This document shows, one piece after another, positions 16,904 to 24,697 of a stretch of 64,000 nucleotides of DNA. The position numbers were made by a program, and so were the translations under genes. The first letter of the stretch is position 1. The number at the start of each line of letters is the position of its first letter. The notes beneath the pieces are model-generated. The model was not told the origin of the DNA and made no database searches. It saw nothing but the letters and a program-made list of their open reading frames with translations. The stretch is from Qipengyuania seohaensis (lineage in GTDB: Bacteria; Pseudomonadota; Alphaproteobacteria; Sphingomonadales; Sphingomonadaceae), in the NCBI RefSeq assembly GCF_002795865.1, contig NZ_CP024920.1, forward strand, positions 2,329,001 to 2,393,000. Reading direction: 5' to 3'.

Positions 16904-17599
16904 TTGCGCAAATTGGGTCTCATCGGGGGCATGAGCTGGGTTTCGACCCGCGCCTATTACGAACGTATCAACAAGGAAATCCAGCGCCGCTCCAACTTCA
17001 TGTCGAGCGCGCCGCTACTGATCGAAAGCCTGGACTATTCGCTGATCGCCAAGGCCAAGCAAGCCGATGACTGGGATGCGGTCGCTTCCTTGCTCGTCGA
17101 AAGCGGCCGCCGCCTGGAGAGTGCCGGTGCCCAAGGCATGATCATCGCCGCCAACACCATGCACAAGGTCTACGACCGCGTGGCCGAAGGGTTATCCATT
17201 CCCGTCCTGCACATTGCAGACAGTGTCGGCGAAGCAATGAAGAAGGCCAATTGCAACAATGCGGCCTTGCTCGGGACGCGTTTCGTGATGACAGAAAGCT
17301 TCTATCGCCAGCGCCTCGTCGCACATGACGTCGACCTGCTGCCGCCCGATCCGGGCGATGTGGAACTGGTCGATGGCATCATCTACAAGGAATTGATGCT
17401 CGGCAGGGTCACGCGGTCTGCCGAACGAGCGCTAAAGACAATCATCACCAACAAGGACAAAGAAGGCGCGAAAGCCATCGTCCTTGCCTGCACCGAATTG
17501 GAGATGGTGGTCGACACGGATGCGAATGTGCTGCCCGTCTTCGATTCCACCGATATCCACTGCCGCGCCGCTGCGGAATGGATGCTCGCCGACAATTGA
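16904..17599 (+). CDS. Aspartate/glutamate racemase family protein, YgeA-like
   Basis: 231 aa with a TTG start preceded by GGAAGGAG. The whole protein follows the YgeA broad-specificity amino-acid racemase pattern: LGLIGGMSW at the N-terminus, ANTMHKV at 83-89, HIADSVGEA, LLGTRFVM and LACTELEM with Cys196. Racemases of this superfamily use two facing acid/base residues, Cys/Cys or Thr/Cys in E. coli YgeA (Thr83/Cys197). Here the first position is Ala83, so only one catalytic thiol remains. The protein may have a different reaction, low activity or none. A short GC stem with a T6 run follows the stop. Confidence 0.82.
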   Translation: MRKLGLIGGMSWVSTRAYYERINKEIQRRSNFMSSAPLLIESLDYSLIAKAKQADDWDAVASLLVESGRRLESAGAQGMIIAANTMHKVYDRVAEGLSIPVLHIADSVGEAMKKANCNNAALLGTRFVMTESFYRQRLVAHDVDLLPPDPGDVELVDGIIYKELMLGRVTRSAERALKTIITNKDKEGAKAIVLACTELEMVVDTDANVLPVFDSTDIHCRAAAEWMLADN

Positions 17600-17600
17600 C

Positions 17601-17618
17601 CGGCATCGGCCGTTTTTT
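17601..17618 (+). terminator. Possible weak terminator after the racemase
   Basis: CGGC (17601-17604) and GCCG (17609-17612) form a 4-bp stem followed by six T (17613-17618), one base after the stop codon. The stem is short, so function is uncertain. Confidence 0.35.
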
Positions 17619-17711
17619 GGCACGCAGCGTCGCTTTTCGCCGATAAGCGGGCAAGTTCCCATTTCGTTCACGTTGTCGCGCGGATTCGGCTGACCTAAGC
17701 CTTGGCGCTCC

Positions 17712-18872
17712 ATGAACAGAGCTCCTTACGCTGCCGATCCCGCTGCTTCGCGCGGGCGCGAATTTTCCGAAGACCGTGACGGCACGCGTGGTCCGCGCAG
17801 CGAATTCCAGCGCGACCGCGACCGCATAATTCACTCGATCGCTTTTCGCCGCCTGCGATCCAAGACGCAGGTCTTCGTGGCGCCCGACGGCGATCACTAT
17901 CGAACGCGCCTCACGCACAGCATCGAAGTCGCCCAGATCGGACGCGTTATTGCGCGTGAACTGGGGCTGGACGAGGATCTTACAGAGGCTTTGTGTCTCG
18001 GCCACGATATCGGCCATCCCCCGTTCGGTCACGCAGGCGAAACAGCGCTCGAGGAGGCGATGGTCCACGCTGGCGGCTATGACCACAATGCGCAGGGCAT
18101 CAGGATGCTGGCGCGGCTGGAGAGTAATTACCCCGACCATCCCGGGCTTAATCTGACCTGGGAAACGCTCGAGGGCCTCGCCAAGCACAATGGTCCCGTC
18201 TCGGCAGCCAACTGGGCCTTGAGCGACATCGATGCCGCTTACCCGCTGGAACTCGGTCAATGGCCCTCCCTCGAAGCGCAGGTGGCGGCAGTCGCGGACG
18301 ACATCGCCTACGACAATCACGACATCGATGATGGGCTGCGAGCCGGTTTCCTTTCGCTCGACGATCTGATGGAGATCGATTTCCTCGCGGATCAGTTTCG
18401 GGCAGTGGAGAAGCGATTTCCGCACATCTCGCGCGACAAGCAGCTTCGCGAACTGGTCCGCAGCCAGATCGGCCTTATGGTGAACGATGTTCTGGAGCAC
18501 ACACGCAAGAACATCGTGGGCCTCGACAGCGTCCAGCAGGTTCGCGAGGCGGGCAAGCAACTCGCCGGATTCTCGCCCGATATGGCGGACCGGGAACGCA
18601 TGCTGAAAAAGTTCATGTACCAGCGGCTCTATTACCATCCGGAGCAGTTGCAGACTGCGGAACGCGCGCGCGACGTAATCGCGCGCCTGTTCGTGGCCTA
18701 TCAGCAAGATCCAACCACGATGCCCGATGACTGGCTTGAACGCCTTCCCGGCACCGATCCGGAGAAAAGCCGGCACATTGCCGATTTCATCGCAGGCATG
18801 ACCGATCGTTTCGCGATCGACCAGTGCACGCGGATATACGGACGCGCTCCGCAGGGGTTGTCCAATGTCTGA
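17712..18872 (+). CDS. Deoxyguanosinetriphosphate triphosphohydrolase-like protein
   Basis: HD-domain dNTP triphosphohydrolase, 386 aa. It hydrolyses dNTPs to the nucleoside plus triphosphate, or is regulated by dNTPs, and influences the dNTP pool. Visible motifs: FRRLRSKTQVF, RTRLTHSIEVAQIGR (metal His69), CLGHDIGHPPFGHAGE (His98-Asp99 pair) and later AVADDIAYDNHDIDDGL with the fourth metal ligand Asp. The length fits the type-2 (Dgt-like) group common in alphaproteobacteria. The start MNRAPYAADPA follows the family N-terminus. The next gene starts 8 nt before this stop codon. Confidence 0.92.
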   Translation: MNRAPYAADPAASRGREFSEDRDGTRGPRSEFQRDRDRIIHSIAFRRLRSKTQVFVAPDGDHYRTRLTHSIEVAQIGRVIARELGLDEDLTEALCLGHDIGHPPFGHAGETALEEAMVHAGGYDHNAQGIRMLARLESNYPDHPGLNLTWETLEGLAKHNGPVSAANWALSDIDAAYPLELGQWPSLEAQVAAVADDIAYDNHDIDDGLRAGFLSLDDLMEIDFLADQFRAVEKRFPHISRDKQLRELVRSQIGLMVNDVLEHTRKNIVGLDSVQQVREAGKQLAGFSPDMADRERMLKKFMYQRLYYHPEQLQTAERARDVIARLFVAYQQDPTTMPDDWLERLPGTDPEKSRHIADFIAGMTDRFAIDQCTRIYGRAPQGLSNV

Positions 18873-19563
18873 CGAAGTGCTGCGTCTGTGCCTGATCGGT
18901 GCAACCGGCCTGATCGGCGGCAAGGTCATGGAAGAATGTATCGGCCGCGAGGACGTACGCCTTTCGGCGATCGCCCGGCGCGAAGCACAGCTGCCGCGCG
19001 GTATACGCATGGAGCTGTTCGTCGCAGAACCGGCCAAATGGGGTGAAGTGCTGGAAGCGCTCCGACCTAAGGCAGTTATCTGTGCGCTGGGCACAACCTG
19101 GAAGAAGGCCGGAGAAAACGAAGAGGCCTTTCGCGCCGTCGACCAGCACCTCGTGCTGGACACTGCGCGCGCGGCAAAGGAGCAGGGCGTCGACCGCTTC
19201 GTCGCCGTGAGTTCCGTCGGCGCGGATATGGCGTCCAAGAATTTCTACCTTCGCGTCAAAGGTGAAACCGAGCGCGAGTTGACGAAGCTGCGCTTCAACC
19301 GCCTCGATATCCTTCGCCCCGGGCTGCTCCGCGGCAAGCGGGAGAATGATCGCAGGCTTGGTGAGAGAATCGGAATAGCCGCAGCGCCGGTCGCAAACCT
19401 CCTCCTTCACGGCAAGTACCGCCAGTATCGCGCGATCGACGCAGAGACCGTAGCGCAGGCTGCGATAGCGCTTGCAAAGAGCGCGGCGAGGGGACGTTTC
19501 GTCCACGACAACGACGGCATAGTTCGGGCCGCAAAGCGCTTGCCGCAACTGATTGCAGACTAG
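18865..19563 (+). CDS. NAD(P)-binding atypical SDR (Tip30/YbjT-like)
   Basis: 232 aa. The Rossmann motif GATGLIGGKV lies at residues ~10-19, and AVSSVGAD plus FYLRVKGETERE correspond to the atypical SDR group related to HTATIP2/Tip30. It lacks a convincing YxxxK catalytic pair in the usual place: YLRVK is the closest match. It may therefore act as an NADPH-binding sensor or a weak reductase. Translationally coupled to the dgt-like gene (8-nt overlap); the ABA4-like gene follows after 10 nt. Confidence 0.75.
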   Translation: MSDEVLRLCLIGATGLIGGKVMEECIGREDVRLSAIARREAQLPRGIRMELFVAEPAKWGEVLEALRPKAVICALGTTWKKAGENEEAFRAVDQHLVLDTARAAKEQGVDRFVAVSSVGADMASKNFYLRVKGETERELTKLRFNRLDILRPGLLRGKRENDRRLGERIGIAAAPVANLLLHGKYRQYRAIDAETVAQAAIALAKSAARGRFVHDNDGIVRAAKRLPQLIAD

Positions 19564-19573
19564 GAGAGCGACC

Positions 19574-20014
19574 ATGTGGGACACTGCCTTTGGAATCGCG
19601 AACGCATTGGCGTTGTTGATGTGGGTGGCACTTGTGTTCCTGCCGCGATCGCCGGCACTGCTTTCGGCAATCCTCTATCTCGGCGTCGGGTTGTTGAGCG
19701 CGGCCTACGCAGTCTTCTTGATTGCGGTGGTGACGGGTGTTTTTCCGGGTGTTGAGGGCGGTAATTTTTCCTCCATCGAGGGAGTGCGCCAGATTTTCGC
19801 GAGCGATGCCGGCGTGACAATCGGTTGGATCCACTATCTCGCCTTCGACCTCTTCGTTGGCCTGTGGATCGCGCGCGATGCCGATGCGAAGAATTTCTCG
19901 CGTTTCATCCAGGCGCCGATCCTTTTCGCGACCTTGATGGCAGGGCCCCTCGGTCTCGTCCTCTGGCTCGCCATAAGAGAACGACGAGCTCGTGCCGGGG
20001 GTCGCTGGAAATAG
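19574..20014 (+). CDS. ABA4-like membrane protein (DUF4281 type)
   Basis: 146 aa with four hydrophobic helices (starting at residues ~3, 33, 80 and 112) and the conserved YLAFDLFVGLWIARDADAK segment typical of the ABA4-like family. Plant ABA4 is required for neoxanthin formation; the bacterial homologues have no proven reaction. Erythrobacteraceae make hydroxylated carotenoids, so a carotenoid link is attractive but is inference only. GGAGAG lies 5 nt before the ATG. It belongs to the dgt-SDR-ABA4 run of same-strand genes. Confidence 0.75.
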   Translation: MWDTAFGIANALALLMWVALVFLPRSPALLSAILYLGVGLLSAAYAVFLIAVVTGVFPGVEGGNFSSIEGVRQIFASDAGVTIGWIHYLAFDLFVGLWIARDADAKNFSRFIQAPILFATLMAGPLGLVLWLAIRERRARAGGRWK

Positions 20015-20070
20015 CACGCTTGCCCTCGGCCGCATGCATGGCATGATGGCCCGCAAGGGAGATACAGGCG

Positions 20071-21627
20071 ATGACCGGTACCGGCGAACAGAAGCTGAGC
20101 TTCGACGAATTCATTACGCATTGGGCCAGCGAACGGCCCGACACCGTCGTTCTGGAAGAAGGTGACGATGCGATCACCTACGCCGAATTCGAGAGGCGCA
20201 GTCGCAAGATCGTGGCTATGTTGACCGCACACGGCCTGACCAAGGGCGACCGGGTCGCTTGGCTCGGCAAGAATGCGCGCCATTATTTCGAACTGTTCTA
20301 TTCCGCCGCCCGTATGGGCGTGGTCATGGTGCCGATCGGCTGGCGCCTGGCCGCTCCGGAAGTCGCTTATATCCTCAAGGATACAGGGGCGAAGATCCTG
20401 TTCCTTGGCGAGGGGTTCGAGGACATGGCCTCCAAGGCTGTCGCCGAACTGTCCGAAAAGCCCGAAGTTATCGGCCAGCAAGCGGCCATCGCCGTCATCG
20501 ATCAGGCGGAGGAAGCAAGCTTTGAGCCGGCAGGCCCCGATGACGCGGTACTCCAGCTTTATACCTCGGGCACGACCGGCAATCCCAAAGGCGCGGTTCT
20601 CACCAATCGCAACCTGTTCTCGCTTCGCATTCCGAGCCAGGAAGAAGGCCAGCCGTGGTCCCTGTTCGACGAGGATGAAGCGATCCTCGTTTGCATGCCG
20701 TGCGCCCACATCGGCGGGACGGGGCTGGGCGTCATGGCGATGGGGGCTGGTATCCGCTCTATCGTGCAGGCCGAATTCACGCCGGACGGGGTTCTCGACG
20801 GGTTCGAGCAGGGCATTACGCGCCTGTTCATCGTTCCGGCTGCCTTGCAGATGGTCGTCCAACATCCTCGGGCAAAGACGACCGACATGTCTGCGGTCAA
20901 ATATGTGCTCTATGGAGCGGCACCGATCCCGCTCGACCTTTTGCGCGAAGCGGTGCGCACCATACCCGAGGCGGGATTCCTGCAATGCTATGGCATGACC
21001 GAAACTACCGGGACCATCGCAGCGCTTCCGCCTGAAGATCATTCGCTCGAGGGGAACGAGCGCATGAAATCATGCGGCAAGGCCGTGGCCGGCGTAGAAC
21101 TCAAGGTCATCGGGGAGAACGGCCAGGAACTCCCCCGCGGTGAGGTCGGCGAACTGATTTGCAAGAGCCCCTCAAACATGGCGTGTTACTGGAACCTGCC
21201 GGACGCGACGGAGAGCTCGCTCAAGGACGGCTGGATGCATACCGGTGACGCCGCCTACATGGATGCGGACGGCTACGTTTTCATCCAGGACCGCATCAAG
21301 GACATGATCATTTCGGGCGGCGAAAACGTGTACCCGGCACAGGTCGAAAGCGCCATCTACGGCCATCCGAGCGTCGGCGAAGTCGCAGTGATCGGCGTCC
21401 CCGACGACACCTGGGGCGAGGCGGTGAAAGCCTGCGTCGTACCCAAACCGGGGACCCAGATAGACGAAGCCGACATTATTGCCTGGACGAGTGAGCGTCT
21501 CGCAAAATTCAAGGTTCCCAAGAGCATCGACGTCATCGACGTGATGCCGCGCAATGCCAGCGGCAAGATCCTGCGAAAGGACTTGCGCGCCCCTTACTGG
21601 GAAGGGCGAGACCGGCTGGTGAATTGA
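20071..21627 (+). CDS. AMP-forming acyl-CoA synthetase
   Basis: 518-aa ANL-superfamily ligase that activates a carboxylic (fatty) acid to its CoA thioester through an acyl-adenylate. ATP-binding loop TSGTTGNPKG is at residues 165-174; YGMTETTG, the hinge region GDAAYMDADGYVFIQDRIKDM and the C-terminal catalytic lysine in ASGKILRK are all present. The overall pattern is like medium/long-chain FadD-type ligases; chain-length preference cannot be read off. The DUF938 gene starts 10 nt downstream, so the two are probably co-transcribed. Confidence 0.92.
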   Translation: MTGTGEQKLSFDEFITHWASERPDTVVLEEGDDAITYAEFERRSRKIVAMLTAHGLTKGDRVAWLGKNARHYFELFYSAARMGVVMVPIGWRLAAPEVAYILKDTGAKILFLGEGFEDMASKAVAELSEKPEVIGQQAAIAVIDQAEEASFEPAGPDDAVLQLYTSGTTGNPKGAVLTNRNLFSLRIPSQEEGQPWSLFDEDEAILVCMPCAHIGGTGLGVMAMGAGIRSIVQAEFTPDGVLDGFEQGITRLFIVPAALQMVVQHPRAKTTDMSAVKYVLYGAAPIPLDLLREAVRTIPEAGFLQCYGMTETTGTIAALPPEDHSLEGNERMKSCGKAVAGVELKVIGENGQELPRGEVGELICKSPSNMACYWNLPDATESSLKDGWMHTGDAAYMDADGYVFIQDRIKDMIISGGENVYPAQVESAIYGHPSVGEVAVIGVPDDTWGEAVKACVVPKPGTQIDEADIIAWTSERLAKFKVPKSIDVIDVMPRNASGKILRKDLRAPYWEGRDRLVN

Positions 21628-21637
21628 GCTTGCTGCG

Positions 21638-22231
21638 ATGAAACGCCACGCGCCTGCAACTGCACGCAATTCAGGCCCGCTCGCCGACGTCCTGGCCGGA
21701 GAACTTCCGGATCGGGGTAAGGTTCTCGAAATCGCGAGCGGGTCGGGGGAGCACGCCGTCTTCTTTGCCCGTCGCTTCCCACGCTTGCGCTGGCAGCCGA
21801 GCGATCTCGACCCGGACGCGCTCGCATCGATTGATGCGTGGGCAGCCGAAGCGGGGCTGGGCAATCTGGAACAGGCGATTGCGCTTGATGCGGCGGATCC
21901 CGATTGGGACGTCGGTGCAGTTGCAGCGATCTTATGCGTGAATATGGTCCATATCAGCCCCGCTTCCGCGAGTGAGGGCCTCCTCCGAGGTGCGGGCATG
22001 GCGCTGAGCGGCGAAGCGCCGCTGATTTTATATGGACCGTTTTTTGAAGGGGGTTTCGAGCCGGCCCGTTCGAACATCGATTTCGATCGCAGCCTGCGCG
22101 CCCGTAATGCCGATTGGGGAATTCGTCATGTCGAATGGCTTGACGGATTAGCCACGAAACATGGACTGGTTCGTAAAGCGCGCCATGAAATGCCGGCCAA
22201 CAACCTCGTCCTGGTTTATCGCAAGAACTGA
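21638..22231 (+). CDS. DUF938 family SAM-dependent methyltransferase
   Basis: 197 aa. The N-terminal KRHAPATARNSGPLADVL is the DUF938 signature, followed by the AdoMet motif VLEIASGSGEHA (residues ~30-41) and SDLDPDALASI, which should contact the cofactor. The substrate is unknown for the family. It lies downstream of the acyl-CoA ligase and is convergent with the entericidin pair, separated by a hairpin at 22240-22263. Confidence 0.88.
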   Translation: MKRHAPATARNSGPLADVLAGELPDRGKVLEIASGSGEHAVFFARRFPRLRWQPSDLDPDALASIDAWAAEAGLGNLEQAIALDAADPDWDVGAVAAILCVNMVHISPASASEGLLRGAGMALSGEAPLILYGPFFEGGFEPARSNIDFDRSLRARNADWGIRHVEWLDGLATKHGLVRKARHEMPANNLVLVYRKN

Positions 22232-22239
22232 AACGAAAA

Positions 22240-22263
22240 CGCCCGCCGTTTGACGGGCGGGCG
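22240..22263 (-). terminator. Terminator of the entericidin-like pair
   Basis: 8-bp perfect GC stem (22240-22247 with 22256-22263). Read on the minus strand it is followed by TTTTCGTTT, a good intrinsic terminator; read on the plus strand it lacks the T-run but may still limit read-through from the DUF938 gene. Confidence 0.75.
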
Positions 22264-22292
22264 CTTACTGATCGCGGTCTGCAAAAACAGCG

Positions 22293-22424
22293 TCAGTCGA
22301 TTGCGCGTTCCCCGGCCTTACCGACGGATTTCACGTCTTCGCCAAGGCCTTTCACCGTGTTGCAGGCACCAAGCGCAGCAGTCATGGAGAGGGCAGATGC
22401 AATCAAAATCAGGCGTTTCAGCAT
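22293..22424 (-). CDS. Entericidin-like small lipoprotein, copy 1
   Basis: 43 aa: signal peptide with lipobox LGAC (Cys at residue 20), then the entericidin A/B core CNTVKGLGEDVKSVGKAG. A predicted small lipoprotein of the cell envelope; entericidins are stress-linked antidote/toxin-like lipopeptides in E. coli, but function in sphingomonads is unproven. The start MLKRLIL at 22424 is chosen over an upstream in-frame ATG because it begins the signal sequence. It lies 19 nt downstream of the paralogue, on the same strand. Confidence 0.82.
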   Translation of the reverse strand: MLKRLILIASALSMTAALGACNTVKGLGEDVKSVGKAGERAID

Positions 22425-22443
22425 GGGAGCGATCCTTTGGTTG

Positions 22444-22575
22444 TCAATCGATCGCGTCTTCACCAGCTTCGCCGACCGATTGGATATCTTCACCCAGGCC
22501 CTTTACGGTGTTGCAGGCAGTGGCGGCAAGACACATCGTGGTGAGACCCACGGCGAGCATCAGTTTCTTCATCAT
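22444..22575 (-). CDS. Entericidin-like small lipoprotein, copy 2
   Basis: 43 aa, paralogue of the neighbouring gene: lipobox ATAC followed by NTVKGLGEDIQSVGEAG, identical to the other copy across CNTVKGLGED. Two adjacent ATG codons (22575 and 22572) are possible; AGGAG six nt upstream of 22575 favours the first. This copy ends EDAID and the other ERAID, so the acidic/basic character of the tails differs. Confidence 0.82.
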   Translation of the reverse strand: MMKKLMLAVGLTTMCLAATACNTVKGLGEDIQSVGEAGEDAID

Positions 22576-22690
22576 GGTATTCTCCTTCGCCCGAGGACCT
22601 CTCGGACTGGCTCCAATACCACAAAAAACCGCCCTGTAGAGACGCCGTTCCTGCAACCTACCCCTTGGAGCAGGGCAATTCGCCGCCCAT

Positions 22691-22924
22691 ATGCCGGCGA
22701 TGAAGGGGTTCCTTACGTTTGCGAGCGAGGCGGAAATCGTCGCCCTTTGGGGTGCCGCGTGCATCGCTGTGGCGCTGGTCGCCCTGATAATGGAGCGCCG
22801 GCGTTCGAAGCGCACCAGCATCGATAATGTCGGCTGGGTACCCTGGACGGGACTTTTCCTGACGTTCGCCGTCCTGGGCGGCGCACTGCTGGTTGTTTCG
22901 ATCCCCGCTGTAATCAGGGGATAG
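22691..22924 (+). CDS. Hypothetical two-helix membrane protein
   Basis: 77 aa with two hydrophobic helices (EIVALWGAACIAVALVALIM and WTGLFLTFAVLGGALLVVSI) joined by a basic loop MERRRSKRTSID that should be cytoplasmic. An alternative ATG at 22700 would remove three residues. No Shine-Dalgarno stands out. It is convergent with cpaF (9 nt between stops) and divergent from the entericidin genes. No family recognised. Confidence 0.55.
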   Translation: MPAMKGFLTFASEAEIVALWGAACIAVALVALIMERRRSKRTSIDNVGWVPWTGLFLTFAVLGGALLVVSIPAVIRG

Positions 22925-22933
22925 GGCTGCCCG

Positions 22934-24466
22934 TTAGAGGCAGGCTTCCAGATACGCCTGGTCGAAGCCGAACTGCCGAGCTTTCTCGAGCGTGTAGGGG
23001 CGCAGGCCGCTGGAACGGAACTCGCCCATGATCTTGCCGTCCTCGCCCTCGTCGAGATATTCAAACTTGAACAGTTCCTGCGTCACGATCACGTCGCCTT
23101 CCATACCGATGACTTCGGTAATGTTGGTGGTACGGCGCGAACCGTCGCGAAGACGCTTCACCTGCACGATCAGGTCGACGGATTCGGCGATCTGACGCGA
23201 GATTGCTTCTTTAGGGATCTTGATGTCGCCCATCAGGATCATGTTTTCCATACGGCCGAGGCACTCACGCGGACTGTTGGCGTGAAGCGTACACATCGAA
23301 CCGTCGTGGCCGGTGTTCATGGCGGCGAGAAGGTCGAAACATTCCGCGCCACGGATTTCGCCCAGGATGATGCGGTCAGGACGCATACGCAGGGCGTTCT
23401 TCACGAGGTCGCCGATGGTGATGGCACCCTGGCCTTCAAGGTTCGGCGGACGCGTTTCCAGCGGCAGCCAGTGGGGCTGCTGCAGGCGGAGTTCGGCGGC
23501 GTCCTCGATGGTGAGCACGCGCTCGCCCGGGTCGATCATCTTCGACAGGGCGTTGAGCATCGTCGTCTTACCCGAACCCGTACCGCCCGAAATCACGATG
23601 TTCATGCGGCAAGCGCCGGCAATCTTGAGCGCGGTGCACATCTTCTCGCTCATCGAACCGAAGCCCTGGAGCATGTCCAATGTGATCGGTTTCTCGGAGA
23701 ACTTACGAATGGAGATCGCGGTGCCGCGCAGCGAAAGCGGCGGCACAATGACGTTCACACGGCTACCGTCCTTCAAGCGGGCGTCGGCAAGCGGGGTGGT
23801 CTGGTCGACGCGGCGGCCGACCTGGTTCACGATGCGCTGGGCAATCTGGAAGAGATGTCCCTCGTCACGGAAGCGGATCGGCGCAAGGATCAGCTTGCCG
23901 CCTTTTTCAATGTAGGTCTGGTCCGGACCGTTGACCATGATGTCGGATACGTCGGGATCGTTGAGCAGCTCCTCGAGCGGACCGAAGCCGAGCAGTTCGT
24001 CGACCAGGACTTTCTCGAGTGCGAACTGTTCGCGGCGATTAAGCGTGACCTTTAGTTCGGCCAGCACTTCCATGATGATCGGGCGGAATTCTTCCGACAG
24101 TTCATCCTTGGTGAGCGTAGCAGCCGCTTCGGGGTCGACGCGTTCGAGCAGGCGCGGAAGGACCTGTTCCTTGATCTTGTGAACGCTGGCTTCAAAGCCG
24201 CCGACTTCGCTGTCGCCGGAGTGAGTTGCGTTCATTCGCTCGGACAGACGGGCCATGGCCTCGCTGTTGCGATCCGTGGGTGCGCCGTCGGCGGCAGGTG
24301 CGCCTTCTTCGGGAAGGGGAGGAAACTGTTCGCCGCCTTCGGCTGCATCGTCGCCAGCGGACTTGGAACCGCCAGCGCCGCCGCGCATGGGCTTTGCCAC
24401 GCCAAACTGCGGACGAGCGCCGGATCCCATACCGCCAGCACCGTTCTTGCGTCCGAATGCACTCAT
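22934..24466 (-). CDS. cpaF: CpaF-type secretion ATPase
   Basis: 510 aa. PulE/VirB11-superfamily ATPase that powers tight-adherence (Flp/Tad) pilus assembly. Residues 1-90 are a low-complexity Gly/Ala-rich N-terminus, then the conserved core: VDELLGFGPLEELL, Walker A GGTGSGKT at 294-301, Walker B region IILGEIRG at 366-373 and the TGHDGS box at 385-390. The ATG at 24466 (MSAFGRK) is favoured over an in-frame ATG 27 nt upstream, as it matches the usual CpaF N-terminus and has GGGGG seven nt before it. No other cpa/tad gene is nearby; it stands alone beside the AT-rich island. Confidence 0.9.
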   Translation of the reverse strand: MSAFGRKNGAGGMGSGARPQFGVAKPMRGGAGGSKSAGDDAAEGGEQFPPLPEEGAPAADGAPTDRNSEAMARLSERMNATHSGDSEVGGFEASVHKIKEQVLPRLLERVDPEAAATLTKDELSEEFRPIIMEVLAELKVTLNRREQFALEKVLVDELLGFGPLEELLNDPDVSDIMVNGPDQTYIEKGGKLILAPIRFRDEGHLFQIAQRIVNQVGRRVDQTTPLADARLKDGSRVNVIVPPLSLRGTAISIRKFSEKPITLDMLQGFGSMSEKMCTALKIAGACRMNIVISGGTGSGKTTMLNALSKMIDPGERVLTIEDAAELRLQQPHWLPLETRPPNLEGQGAITIGDLVKNALRMRPDRIILGEIRGAECFDLLAAMNTGHDGSMCTLHANSPRECLGRMENMILMGDIKIPKEAISRQIAESVDLIVQVKRLRDGSRRTTNITEVIGMEGDVIVTQELFKFEYLDEGEDGKIMGEFRSSGLRPYTLEKARQFGFDQAYLEACL

Positions 24467-24697
24467 GCCAAACCCCCGAGGCTCACTATCCATATGACGC
24501 GCTGGTTTTGCCGAAAGGATGGCAAATCACGTCTTTGCGGTTGTGGTGAATAATTCGGAAACCTTGATTTTTTCCTAATGTTGGGGGGTGGGAGAGGACC
24601 ACGAGATGCTTGACGACCCACCCGACTTACCGCAGCCAAGGCGAGCCGATAATTTTCAATTTCCTGCGCAAGTTAACCTTCTACGAGCAATTTCCTC

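Noticed and set aside
17445-19238. 597-codon frame on the minus strand
   Set aside because: Antisense to the racemase, dgt-like and SDR genes, all of which have clear motifs; its composition is Arg/Ala/His-rich without motifs.
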